Assembly (NCBI GenBank): GCA_964396265.1
Contig: CAYNEM010000013.1
Location: forward strand, 10,992-74,991
Length of the DNA stretch: 64,000 bases
From: EA-27 sp964396265
GTDB taxonomy: Archaea > Thermoplasmatota > Thermoplasmata > RBG-16-68-12 > EA-27
Reading direction: 5' to 3'
Below, one piece after another: positions 1 to 7,279 of the stretch (positions are counted from its first letter, which is position 1; the number at the start of each line of letters is the position of its first letter). Below the pieces are notes generated by a model that had not been told where the DNA came from, ran no database searches, and saw only the letters and a program-made list of their open reading frames with translations. Position numbers and translations under genes: made by a program.

Positions 1-191
1 TCGTCGGCATCGCCTTCGCGGCCCAGCTCTTCGCATCTTCCGCGGTCGCGGGGGTCACGCTCACGATTCCGTGGGACCGGCTCGGGATCATCTTCCTCAT
101 CACCTACGCGGCGGTCCTCCTGGCCTCGATCGTCCCCGTGCTCCGCGCCGCCAGAATCCGGCCCTCCGAGGCATTGCGCATGATGGAGTGA
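1..191 (+). CDS. FtsX/MacB-like ABC permease, C-terminal fragment
   Basis: The gene enters from the left edge, with the first complete codon at base 3, and ends at TGA 189-191, so only about 62 residues are visible. They hold a hydrophobic membrane helix followed by a basic stretch and the ending RIRPSEALRMME. A last transmembrane helix followed by a P-x-EALR motif is the usual end of FtsX-fold permeases of the MacB/LolC type, which move lipids, peptides or drugs or act in envelope signalling with an ABC ATPase. The ATPase and the rest of the permease lie outside the window, so the substrate cannot be named. Confidence 0.7.
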   Translation, partial: VGIAFAAQLFASSAVAGVTLTIPWDRLGIIFLITYAAVLLASIVPVLRAARIRPSEALRMME

Positions 192-249
192 GGTCGATCA
201 TCGGGTCCGCGCCGGGCTAATTCGCGAGAAGTTCACGCAAGTTCGCGGG

Positions 250-1764
250 TCAGACGTCGCGTCCCTCCATCCACCGCCGGCTCGCCTCGACAAGACCGCG
301 ATATCGATCCAGCTCCGCCGCTCGTCGCGCGCTGTCCCAGCCGAGTTCCGCCGCCAAGACGTTCGCGACCTTCGGGGCCTCGTCCATGCCCTGATCGAGC
401 GTCTCGTGGAATACGTGCGTGCGGCGAATGAACACATCGTCCAGATGCATCGCCATCTCTTTCCTGACGGCACGGGACGCTTCTGCGGTCACACTCTCGG
501 GTTCTGGTGCTCCGGAGTCTTCGATCCGCAGCGCGGCCGCCGACGTTCGCCCCTCGATCGTTCCCCGAACGCGAGGCGCGATCCGGTCAAGCACCTCCGC
601 CGCCATCGCGTGCGCGGTCGTCAGCTTCCCGCCAACGACGGTGACCAGGCCATCCGGGTCCTCGACGACTGCGTACTTCCTCGAGACGCGGGACTCCTCC
701 GACTCGCCCGTGTCCAAGAGGGGACGGAGACCCGCATACGAGCTCACCACATCACGACGGCTCAGGTGGGCCTCGGGGAACGTGGCGTTGACCGCCTCGA
801 GAAGATAGTCGACGTCTCCGCGCTCGGCGACCACATCATCCCGGTCCCCGCGATAGTCCGTGTCCGTGGTCCCGAGGAGCGAGAAGCGTCCCCAGGGGAT
901 GGCGAACACGAGGCGGCCGTCCGGACCGAACAGGACGATCGCGTGGCGGTGGCCCAGTCTCTCGCGCGGGACGAGGACGTGGACGCCCTTCGTGGGCCGA
1001 AGCCGCAGCCGATGCGCCTCTCCCTGGAGGTCCGGAGCCCACGCCCCCGCCGCGTTGACGACGACCGTCGCACGGACCGTGAACGATTCTCCGGCCTCTC
1101 CATCTTCGACGCGCACCCCGCGGACCGCCCCCCCTTCCCGAAGGACCTCGGAGACGCGCGCGTAGTTCGCGACGAGCGCGCCGGACGCGTGCGCCGTGCG
1201 GACCACCGCCAGGACGAGGCGCGCGTCGTCGGCCATCGCGTCCGAGTACACCCCCGCCGCCAGGAGTCCTTCGCGTCCGAGGCCGGGCTCGAGATCGAGC
1301 GCACCGTCGGCAGACGTCCATCGTCTTCGCGGAAGGGACCGGTCGTTCGACAGCGCGTCGTACGCCCAAAGGCCCAGACGGAGCTGCCACGACCTCGGAC
1401 CGCGCTGGCGGTAGACCGGGATGACGAACGTGAGGGGCTTCACGAGCCCCGGCGCGATCCGCAGGAGGAGATCACGCTCCCGCGCGGCCTGCCGCACGAG
1501 GCCAAAACGAAATTGTCGGAGGTACCGGAGCCCACCGTGGATGAGGCGCGACGTCTTCCCGCTCGTCCCGCTCGCGAAGTCGCCCTTCTCCACGAGTGCC
1601 GTGCGGAGCCCGCGACGCGCGGCGGTGAGGGCGACCCACGCGCCGACGATGCCGCCGCCAACGACCAGGACGTCGACGGGGCCCGCCGCCATCGCCCGCA
1701 GGTCTGCGGCCCGCGTGCGGAACGAGAACTCTCTCACGGCCCCGCCCGTACCACCGCCATCCAT
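250..1764 (-). CDS. glpD: FAD-dependent glycerol-3-phosphate dehydrogenase
   Basis: This 504-residue protein oxidises sn-glycerol-3-phosphate to dihydroxyacetone phosphate and passes electrons to the membrane quinone pool. The FAD-binding signature VVGGGIVGAW lies near residue 36 and is followed by the family motif GTSGKTSRLIHGGLRYL. The C-terminal helical domain typical of GlpD/GlpA is present (KEMAMHLDDVFIRR and the region after it). The ATG at 1764 was chosen over an upstream start at 1848 because the extra residues are low complexity and not family-like; an ATG at 1692, just before the Rossmann strand, is also possible. No GlpB or GlpC partner is seen. It probably serves glycerol breakdown rather than making the archaeal glycerol-1-phosphate backbone. 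Confidence 0.88.
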   Translation of the reverse strand: MDGGGTGGAVREFSFRTRAADLRAMAAGPVDVLVVGGGIVGAWVALTAARRGLRTALVEKGDFASGTSGKTSRLIHGGLRYLRQFRFGLVRQAARERDLLLRIAPGLVKPLTFVIPVYRQRGPRSWQLRLGLWAYDALSNDRSLPRRRWTSADGALDLEPGLGREGLLAAGVYSDAMADDARLVLAVVRTAHASGALVANYARVSEVLREGGAVRGVRVEDGEAGESFTVRATVVVNAAGAWAPDLQGEAHRLRLRPTKGVHVLVPRERLGHRHAIVLFGPDGRLVFAIPWGRFSLLGTTDTDYRGDRDDVVAERGDVDYLLEAVNATFPEAHLSRRDVVSSYAGLRPLLDTGESEESRVSRKYAVVEDPDGLVTVVGGKLTTAHAMAAEVLDRIAPRVRGTIEGRTSAAALRIEDSGAPEPESVTAEASRAVRKEMAMHLDDVFIRRTHVFHETLDQGMDEAPKVANVLAAELGWDSARRAAELDRYRGLVEASRRWMEGRDV

Positions 1765-1901
1765 GAGATCGCTGCCGGTGTCCGCGCATCCGCCTTGACG
1801 GGATGAACGTGCCGCCTGCGCTCTCTTCCTTGTTGCAAGTACGCCCAACCCCGAATAACCTGTGCGCCGCCTTGCCCTTGACGAGATGGTCGTGGATTCC
1901 G

Positions 1902-2309
1902 ATGCCCCTGATCGACGAAGAATGGCGAGCCTTCATCAACGAGTACAACGGTGTGATGGAAGATGTCGAAGCTAACCTCCATGCCGCGCTTGAAGGAAGT
2001 CGACATGCTCTCGAGAATCTCGCAGAGCGAGGAGAAGTTCCGGCTATTGAAGCTCAACCCCCCCTCGACACCCTCCGAGAGTCCCTCCGCCGAGTCCAAG
2101 ACCGACTAAACGCGTTCGGGCGCCGAATCGTGCGGATGCGCGAGGCCGTAAGCCTTCATGCGACCCATCCCATCGTCGGCAAACCGGGGGGGGTGGCCCG
2201 CGCGATCGTCCGGGAGCGAAGGCCCTGGTTCCCGCATTTCTCCCAGGAGATGAGGAGAGACGTCTGTAGATGGTCGACCGCTCCCGCACGCGCACCTCAC
2301 GAGGGCTGA
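1902..2309 (+). CDS. hypothetical helical protein
   Basis: I do not recognise this 135-residue product. The first 95 residues are acidic and amphipathic with heptad-like spacing (ALEGSRHALENLAERG, LRESLRRVQDRLNAFG), which suggests a coiled coil. The C-terminal part is basic and less ordered. There is no signal peptide or membrane helix. The ATG at 1902 was preferred over one at 1803 because the earlier codons overlap the upstream region of the divergent glycerol-3-phosphate dehydrogenase gene and encode an unlikely Pro- and Leu-rich stretch. It is divergent from glpD and convergent with the PIN gene. It may be a real small protein, but only its reading frame and composition support it. Confidence 0.5.
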   Translation: MPLIDEEWRAFINEYNGVMEDVEANLHAALEGSRHALENLAERGEVPAIEAQPPLDTLRESLRRVQDRLNAFGRRIVRMREAVSLHATHPIVGKPGGVARAIVRERRPWFPHFSQEMRRDVCRWSTAPARAPHEG

Positions 2310-2344
2310 CTCACGTCTCACTCAGTCCCGCCCGCGGGAAGGCC

Positions 2345-2833
2345 TCACGGCGGCCGTCTCTCCGGGCGCTCTTGCAGGAACGGCCCAGCGCGTCGGACCG
2401 CAAAGTCCCGTGAAGCCGGATGCGCAATCCGGCGGAACCGCTCGTCTCCCGCCATCCGTTCGAGGATGCGATCTTCCGTGAGAAACAAGTCCGACTCCGC
2501 CGCTGCGGTCGCGAGGAGGATGCAGTCGAGGAAGTCCGAATGCAACGACCGCAGATCGGCCGCAGCGATGAGGATGTCCTCCCGATGCATCGGCACCACC
2601 TCGAGTTCCAAGTCTGCGAGGATCGCCCGCAATCCCCGCACGAGACGACCACGCGCAAGCCTTCGCGCGGCCACGAGCTTTCCGCCCTTCGCGGCGACCT
2701 CAAGGATAGAGACCGAGGACGCGAGCGTCTGATGCCCCCGGTCCCGGACCCGGAGGAGGACGTCGGGCGGCGCGGCGGTGACCGCGACCCCGACCGCCGG
2801 GAGCAGGTACGTCGTGTCCAGAAGAACCCTCAT
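2345..2833 (-). CDS. PIN-domain ribonuclease, VapC-type toxin
   Basis: This 162-residue PIN-domain protein has the N-terminal strand and first acidic residue in RVLLDTTYLLPA (Asp6), a middle Glu in SSVSILEVAAK, an Asp pair in DFLDCILLATA, and the late Asp in FLTEDRILERM. These fit the acidic Mg-binding cluster of PIN nucleases. The ATG overlaps the stop of the upstream AbrB-like gene by four bases (ATGA), the usual VapBC arrangement. VapC toxins cut tRNA or rRNA when released from VapB. The tail after residue 140 is basic and Pro/Arg rich. Its target cannot be read from the sequence. Confidence 0.82.
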   Translation of the reverse strand: MRVLLDTTYLLPAVGVAVTAAPPDVLLRVRDRGHQTLASSVSILEVAAKGGKLVAARRLARGRLVRGLRAILADLELEVVPMHREDILIAAADLRSLHSDFLDCILLATAAAESDLFLTEDRILERMAGDERFRRIAHPASRDFAVRRAGPFLQERPERRPP

Positions 2834-3072
2834 CGCTCCGCTTCCCGGGACAATTTGGACCGGAGGGCCCGGATCTCGGCGGGGGCGATGACGACCTCCG
2901 GGGGTTCCCGAAGCACGTCCTTAAGGGCGGGCAGAAGCTCGACCACAAGGCGACCCTCCTCCGTCCGATAGCGGACCTCAGCGCGAGGTCGGAGGCCGAT
3001 CTCGTCCCGGAGCTTCTTGGGAGGGAACAGTTCTCCCTTAGCCCCCACTCTTCCGCGGACCGCGTGCGCCAC
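2830..3072 (-). CDS. AbrB/SpoVT-type antitoxin (VapB-like)
   Basis: The 80-residue product begins with a swapped-hairpin DNA-binding motif of the AbrB/MazE fold: GRVGAKGELFPPKKLRDEIG followed by RPRAEVRYRTEEGRLVVE. The C-terminal 35 residues would be the toxin-binding tail. It is the first gene of a pair with the PIN nuclease. The start is a GTG at 3072, chosen because a TATA-like box (CATAAGTA on the minus strand, 3095-3102) lies 24-27 bases upstream, as expected for a leaderless mRNA. Antitoxins of this type usually repress their own promoter, and the inverted CCGGAT/ATCCGG repeat just upstream could be the site. Confidence 0.78.
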   Translation of the reverse strand: MAHAVRGRVGAKGELFPPKKLRDEIGLRPRAEVRYRTEEGRLVVELLPALKDVLREPPEVVIAPAEIRALRSKLSREAER

Positions 3073-3125
3073 GGGATGATCATAATGTCCGGCGTACTTA
3101 TGCCTTTCCGTCAGAATAACGTTCG

Positions 3126-3149
3126 CCGGATGACTTACGTTTTATCCGG
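3126..3149. promoter_or_regulatory. inverted repeat upstream of the vapBC-like pair
   Basis: The six-base arms CCGGAT and ATCCGG are separated by 12 bases, so the two half sites are 18 bases apart centre to centre. The repeat lies upstream of the antitoxin TATA box. An operator for AbrB-type autoregulation is one reading; a short hairpin is another. Confidence 0.35.
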
Positions 3150-3432
3150 TCGACACCACTTCGCCGGAGCCTTCGCAGAAAGCCCCAATCCTTCGGAACA
3201 TCCTGGGACACCGGGTGGTCCTCGAGCCCGACCGTGACGTACATGCTCGGGGACGACGGGACGGGAACCGCCCAAGTCCGATGACCTACGGGGAACTCAC
3301 GGACGCGCCCCGTCCAACATCCTTCCTTGAGACTTCCGGCGACACAGTTTCGCCTCGCCACTCGTCACCGCCAAGAGTCGCTCGCAGGCCCGCTTCGGAA
3401 GGCCTCCACCGCGCAGGGAGCGGAGTCGGCGA

Positions 3433-3475
3433 ACCTTTATAGAGACGGAATCATGGGGACGAAAGCCTCCGGGGG
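3433..3475 (+). promoter_or_regulatory. purP promoter and ribosome binding site
   Basis: A TATA box CTTTATAG sits at 3435-3442. Transcription would begin near 3464, leaving a short leader that contains a GGGGGA run at 3471-3476, a few bases before the ATG at 3482. This gene therefore appears to have a leader, unlike many neighbours. Confidence 0.55.
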
Positions 3476-3481
3476 AGTCCG

Positions 3482-4639
3482 ATGATCGACCATGCTCGGG
3501 TGCTCGAGGTCCTCGAGGACTACGACCTCGACGACATTCGAATCGCGACGATCGGCTCCCACTCCGCGCTCGACATCTGCGACGGAGCCGTCGAGGAGGG
3601 CTTCCGCACGCTCGTCATGTGCGAGCACGGCCGCGAGGCGCCGTACACGCGGTACCTCAAGGCCACGCGCGCGAAGGACGGACGGCTCCTGAAGGGCGTC
3701 GTCGACGACGCGGTCGTGCTCGATAAGTTCGAGCACGCGACGCACAAGAAAACGATGCGCGCGCTGCGGGAGCGCAACGCGATCTTCGTCCCGAACCGCT
3801 CCCTCACGAGCTACTGCGGCGTCGACGCGATCGAGTCCGATTTCCTCGTCCCGCTATTCGGCTCGCGCAACCTCCTGCGCACGGAGGAGCGCACGGAGAA
3901 ACGTTCGTACTACTGGCTCCTCGAGAAGGCGAAGCTCCCGTTCCCCGAGAAGATCGACGGCCCCGAGGACATCGACGGCCTCGTCATCGTGAAGCTCCCC
4001 CATAAGGCGAAGAGGCTCGAGCGCGGGTTCTTCACCGCCGCCAGCGCGAAGGAGTACAGGGAGAAATCCGAGAGGCTCGTCAAGTCCGGCATGATCGACC
4101 GGAAGGATTTGGCGGCGGCGCGGATCGAGCGGTACATCATCGGCCCCGTGTTCAACTTCGACTTCTTCTACTCGCCGCTCCAGGAGGTCGGGGAGCGCCT
4201 CGAGCTCCTCGGGGTCGACTGGCGGTTCGAGACGTCCCTCGACGGACACGTCCGGCTCCCCGCGGACCAGCAGCTCAGCCTCCCCGCCCATCAGGGGACG
4301 CCGGAGTACACGGTCGTGGGCCACAACAGCGCGACGCTGCGCGAGTCGTCGCTGAACACGGTCTACGAGATGGCGGAGCGCTTCGTCCGCGTGACCCGGG
4401 AGCACCACGCCCCGGGGATCATCGGGCCCTTCACGCTCCAGACGTGCGTCGACAAGGACCTCGGCTTCTGGATCTACGACGTCGCGCCTCGGATCGGCGG
4501 CGGCACGAACGTCCACATGTCCGTGGGCCACCCGTACGGCAACGCGCTCTGGCGGCGGACGATGAGCACGGGCCGGAGGATCGCGCTCGAGATCCGCAAC
4601 GCGATCGAGGCGGGAAGGCTCGACGCGGTCGTGACGTGA
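3482..4639 (+). CDS. purP: FAICAR synthetase PurP (formate-AICAR ligase)
   Basis: This 385-residue ATP-grasp enzyme carries out the archaeal version of purine step nine: formate + ATP + AICAR to FAICAR, without a folate cofactor. Family features are the N-terminal ATIGSHSALDICDGAVEEGF region, the middle IVKLPHKAKRLERGFF segment, and the ATP-grasp core PVFNFDFFYSP with the late DVAPRIGGGTNVHMSVGHPY metal-binding region. Length and gene borders fit PurP exactly. It stands alone with its own promoter and converges on the RDD membrane protein gene. PurP is essentially archaeal, so the gene supports the taxonomic call. Confidence 0.95.
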   Translation: MIDHARVLEVLEDYDLDDIRIATIGSHSALDICDGAVEEGFRTLVMCEHGREAPYTRYLKATRAKDGRLLKGVVDDAVVLDKFEHATHKKTMRALRERNAIFVPNRSLTSYCGVDAIESDFLVPLFGSRNLLRTEERTEKRSYYWLLEKAKLPFPEKIDGPEDIDGLVIVKLPHKAKRLERGFFTAASAKEYREKSERLVKSGMIDRKDLAAARIERYIIGPVFNFDFFYSPLQEVGERLELLGVDWRFETSLDGHVRLPADQQLSLPAHQGTPEYTVVGHNSATLRESSLNTVYEMAERFVRVTREHHAPGIIGPFTLQTCVDKDLGFWIYDVAPRIGGGTNVHMSVGHPYGNALWRRTMSTGRRIALEIRNAIEAGRLDAVVT

Positions 4640-4642
4640 GGG

Positions 4643-5470
4643 TCAGTAGACCGTGCCGCAGCGCGTGCACACGTGGCGGCCGTCGCCGCGGGGCACGAGC
4701 GAGCCGCCACAGTTGCTGCAGAAGCGGGCCGCAACGAGCTGTCCCGATTCATTCCACTGGTGCTGGGGCCACCCGCCCGGCGGGGGTTGGCCGGTGGGTG
4801 GTTGCTGCGGCTGCCAGCCTCCCGGGGGAACCGTCTGCTGCGGGGGTGCTTGGTAAGGCGCGGCCTGCTGTGGCGGCTGCTGGTACGCGGGCGGCGCGGT
4901 GGACGGGGGCTGCTGGGGAGACGTCGGCGGCGCCCACACGGGCGGTCCGTAGCCCTGCGGGGGCGCGGGATGTGGCGGAGGCGTGGCCATCTGGCGGAAC
5001 TGCTCTTCCATGTACGCCTGCGCGTCCGTGCGCACGACGGTCGTCCCCGCGAGCCGGTCCGTAATCTTCTGGCGCGGGTCGCCCTCCGTCCCGATGCCGA
5101 CGATCCAATCGATGAGGAGGATGAGCCAGTAGAACTTCGAGACGTTCCGGATCGTGGCCTTCACGACGTCGACGGGCCCCGTCGTGCCGACGACCTGGAG
5201 CTTCATGACCTTCTTGCCCACCGTTGCGCCCCAGAACCCTTCCTGGAGGATCCAGTAGAGGAGGCCGATGAGTCCGATCAGGAGGGTGCCGATGCCGAAG
5301 AACAGGCCTCCGAAGCCCGCGGTCGTCCAGGCCGAGAAGAAGAGCACGAAGACGAGGATGACCGAGACGACCCAGACGATGAGGGCATCGATGATGAACG
5401 CGACGATCCGCTTGATCCAGTGATCCTGCAGGGCCTTGTTCGAGCCGATGATGTTCAGACCGGTGGGCAC
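4643..5470 (-). CDS. RDD-family membrane protein with C-terminal zinc ribbon
   Basis: The product has an RDD domain with three or four hydrophobic helices: WIKRIVAFIIDALIVW near the start, a long Phe/Leu/Gly-rich pair, and a helix after TIRNVSKFYWLILLIDW. A Pro/Gln-rich linker of about 80 residues follows, and then a zinc ribbon (FCSNCGG and HVCTRCG). RDD proteins are often transporters or proteins of unknown role. A GTG at 5470 was chosen, giving 275 residues: the TATA box CTTTAT (5511-5516, minus strand) predicts transcription from about 5489, downstream of the ATG at 5497, and a GGTGA ribosome binding site precedes the GTG. If that promoter is wrong, the ATG at 5497 adds nine residues. Confidence 0.82.
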   Translation of the reverse strand: MPTGLNIIGSNKALQDHWIKRIVAFIIDALIVWVVSVILVFVLFFSAWTTAGFGGLFFGIGTLLIGLIGLLYWILQEGFWGATVGKKVMKLQVVGTTGPVDVVKATIRNVSKFYWLILLIDWIVGIGTEGDPRQKITDRLAGTTVVRTDAQAYMEEQFRQMATPPPHPAPPQGYGPPVWAPPTSPQQPPSTAPPAYQQPPQQAAPYQAPPQQTVPPGGWQPQQPPTGQPPPGGWPQHQWNESGQLVAARFCSNCGGSLVPRGDGRHVCTRCGTVY

Positions 5471-5561
5471 GTCTTCACCATCCCTTGCGCGCCCCATCGG
5501 AGTCCGGAGCATAAAGCTGTTGGCGCACGTATGAAAGGCGATTTTCACCGGAGGGAACGAC

Positions 5562-6227
5562 TCACGGTTCGCTGGGCGGAAGCTCCTCTTCGACGCGTTC
5601 CGCCTTCCGCAGGAACGCCCCCGGGACCTCCTTCGTCAGATACACGGTCTTGCCCGCCTTCATGATGACGTGGCCCGCCCCTCGCGCGGCATTCACGTCG
5701 ACTTCGAGGATCACCGGCTCGTTCATGTGGACGCGGCCTGCCTCGAGTGCCGCCTCGTACGTCTTGCTCAGGTGCACCATCTTCCGGTCCGTCGGCTTGA
5801 GGCCGGCCTCCAGGAAGACGGGTAATTGTTCCGGGGACGCCGGATAGAAGAGGACCTCGGGGATGTTCTCCGTCGGTAGGTCGAGGTCGACGTCGATCGA
5901 GTGCCCGTACGTCGCCCGGATGAGGCCGTCCCGGAACTGATAGCGTCCCTTCGGGTCCGTCTCGATCAACCCGACGATGTGGTGCGGTTTCAGGAACCGC
6001 AGGCGGCGGTTCCGGATCGCGGCCGCCGTGAGGAAGTCCCGCAGGTCCACCCATCCGTTCTTGTCCGCCTCGAGCCCGTACCGCTCAGGGAAGTGCCGGA
6101 GGACGCCGGCCATCGTGCGCCCGACGACCTCGACCTCCTCGTCGTTGAGGAGGAACTTCGCCTGGCTTCCGCACATCGGGCAGATCTCTTCGCGGAAGAA
6201 GCCGTGGGAGTGGCATTCGTTCAGCAT
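5562..6227 (-). CDS. kptA: RNA 2'-phosphotransferase KptA (Tpt1 family)
   Basis: The 221-residue protein moves a 2'-phosphate from RNA to NAD, forming ADP-ribose 1'',2''-cyclic phosphate. Its N-terminus has a small zinc motif (ECHSHGFF...CPMCGS) seen in archaeal KptA, then the winged-helix half (FLLNDEEVEVVGRTMAGVLRH) and the catalytic half with IRATYGHSI, KMVHLSKTYEAALEAG and the AGKTVYLT region. The ATG at 6227 is favoured over one ten codons upstream because the TATA box (CTTTAATG, minus strand, 6255-6262) places transcription start near 6234. It follows the dtdA gene closely and both act on tRNA. Archaea lack an obvious substrate for KptA, so the physiological target is open. Confidence 0.92.
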   Translation of the reverse strand: MLNECHSHGFFREEICPMCGSQAKFLLNDEEVEVVGRTMAGVLRHFPERYGLEADKNGWVDLRDFLTAAAIRNRRLRFLKPHHIVGLIETDPKGRYQFRDGLIRATYGHSIDVDLDLPTENIPEVLFYPASPEQLPVFLEAGLKPTDRKMVHLSKTYEAALEAGRVHMNEPVILEVDVNAARGAGHVIMKAGKTVYLTKEVPGAFLRKAERVEEELPPSEP

Positions 6228-6256
6228 GGAGCGATGCGCGGAGAACCGCCCGCGCA

Positions 6257-7099
6257 TTAAAGGTTTTCTGGGCGGCCCGCGCGCGGCTCGAGGTCCGCCT
6301 CGCGCACGGACTCCAGGCCCCGGTCCTTGAAAAAGGCCTCCACGGTCCGGAGGAGCGGCTTCGGCAGGGCCTTCCGGTGGAGGTAGACGAACCTCGCCCC
6401 GGGGGTCCTTGCGATCGCGCGCTCGATGGCGTCCCAGTTCGGGGGGTCGAGCGCGTGCGAGGGGACGAGATGGCCGAAGGACACGCGTCGCCCGAGGGCC
6501 ACCTCCGTCACCCGAGGGACGTAGTGACCGCCGCCAACGCCGATCGCGACGGGGTCGCGGGACTCCTGGGCGTCGATCACCGCGCGGGCGAGGATCGCGG
6601 CCGCCCGGGGGTCCGACCATCGCTCCGCGCCGCTCCCCACTTCGACGTAGAACGTAGGGGTCTCCAGGTACGGGCCGTGATGGGTCGCCTCGTATGAGGA
6701 CGCGAGTCCATATCCTTGGGCCCCGTCGGCCACACGCAAAAGAACATCCGTCATGAGGCCGGAAGGAACGGGCACGACCTCGCCTGGACGACCTCCGAAG
6801 TCGGCGGCGTGCCAGTTCCCGATCGGATGGACCGTGAACGCGTCCCGCCCGCTCGCGGCCCGATGTTTGGACACGTACACGACCGCGTCGGCGGCCACGT
6901 TCAGAGCGTCCCGGATTCGCGCGTCGATGTCGTCTGCATAGAGGTGGTGCTCGCGGATCGTGACCAGGAGCCGGTCGTTCCGCCGCCAGACCGGACTCCC
7001 GTCGAACGTCCCCCCCTCGGTCCAACCACCGACCTCAAGGAGCCGATCGCGTATGTTCACGCTCGCCTCGTCCGCGAGAGAGGCGACGACCAGCAGCAC
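6257..7099 (-). CDS. dtdA: D-aminoacyl-tRNA deacylase (GEK1/DtdA type)
   Basis: The 280-residue zinc-dependent enzyme removes D-amino acids wrongly attached to tRNA. Diagnostic segments are LADEASVNIRDRLLEVGGW at the start, YVSKHRAASGRDAFTVHPIG, the metal-site motif YEATHHGPYLETPTFYVEVG, and GVGGGHYVPRVTEVAL. The start is a GTG at 7099: a TATA box (GTTAAGTAT, minus strand, 7122-7130) is centred 26-27 bases upstream and the reading begins VLLVVASLADEAS, matching the family N-terminus. An ATG at 7207 would add an unrelated Cys-rich stretch. The kptA promoter lies at the 3' end of this gene, so the two can be expressed separately. Confidence 0.92.
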   Translation of the reverse strand: MLLVVASLADEASVNIRDRLLEVGGWTEGGTFDGSPVWRRNDRLLVTIREHHLYADDIDARIRDALNVAADAVVYVSKHRAASGRDAFTVHPIGNWHAADFGGRPGEVVPVPSGLMTDVLLRVADGAQGYGLASSYEATHHGPYLETPTFYVEVGSGAERWSDPRAAAILARAVIDAQESRDPVAIGVGGGHYVPRVTEVALGRRVSFGHLVPSHALDPPNWDAIERAIARTPGARFVYLHRKALPKPLLRTVEAFFKDRGLESVREADLEPRAGRPENL

Positions 7100-7279
7100 G
7101 CCCGGGCGCGTGGCCCCGTCGATACTTAACGCTTCTGACAGCCGACAGCAACTGCAACGAAACCCGCGTGGAGTTCCGTTATCCTGAGCGATAACCGCAC
7201 CATGCACCTAATATATCGTTCGGGAAGAGCGGGCACGAAGGGCTCCGACCCCCGGTGCCTTCACTTGGAGATCTGCCGA

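Larger units (their letters stand above)
3073..3481. other. 409-bp intergenic region with no convincing gene
   Basis: The region separates the divergent VapB-like gene and purP. Open frames exist on both strands (3098-3361 minus, 3215-3442 plus), but neither has a domain, good codon usage or a promoter-start match. It contains the promoters of both flanking genes and an inverted repeat CCGGAT (3126-3131) / ATCCGG (3144-3149) about 55 bases from the antitoxin start. I see nothing else. Confidence 0.55.

Noticed and set aside
406..1806. 466-residue plus-strand open frame
   Set aside because: It is the antisense of the glycerol-3-phosphate dehydrogenase gene, with Arg-rich low-complexity sequence and no motif.
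3098..3361. 87-residue minus-strand gene upstream of vapB
   Set aside because: No promoter match and no family resemblance; it covers the inverted repeat and probable antitoxin control region.
5562..7025. 487-residue form of KptA
   Set aside because: The upstream half is out of phase with the deacylase gene and Arg/Gly/Pro-rich; the TATA box and zinc motif place the true start at 6227.
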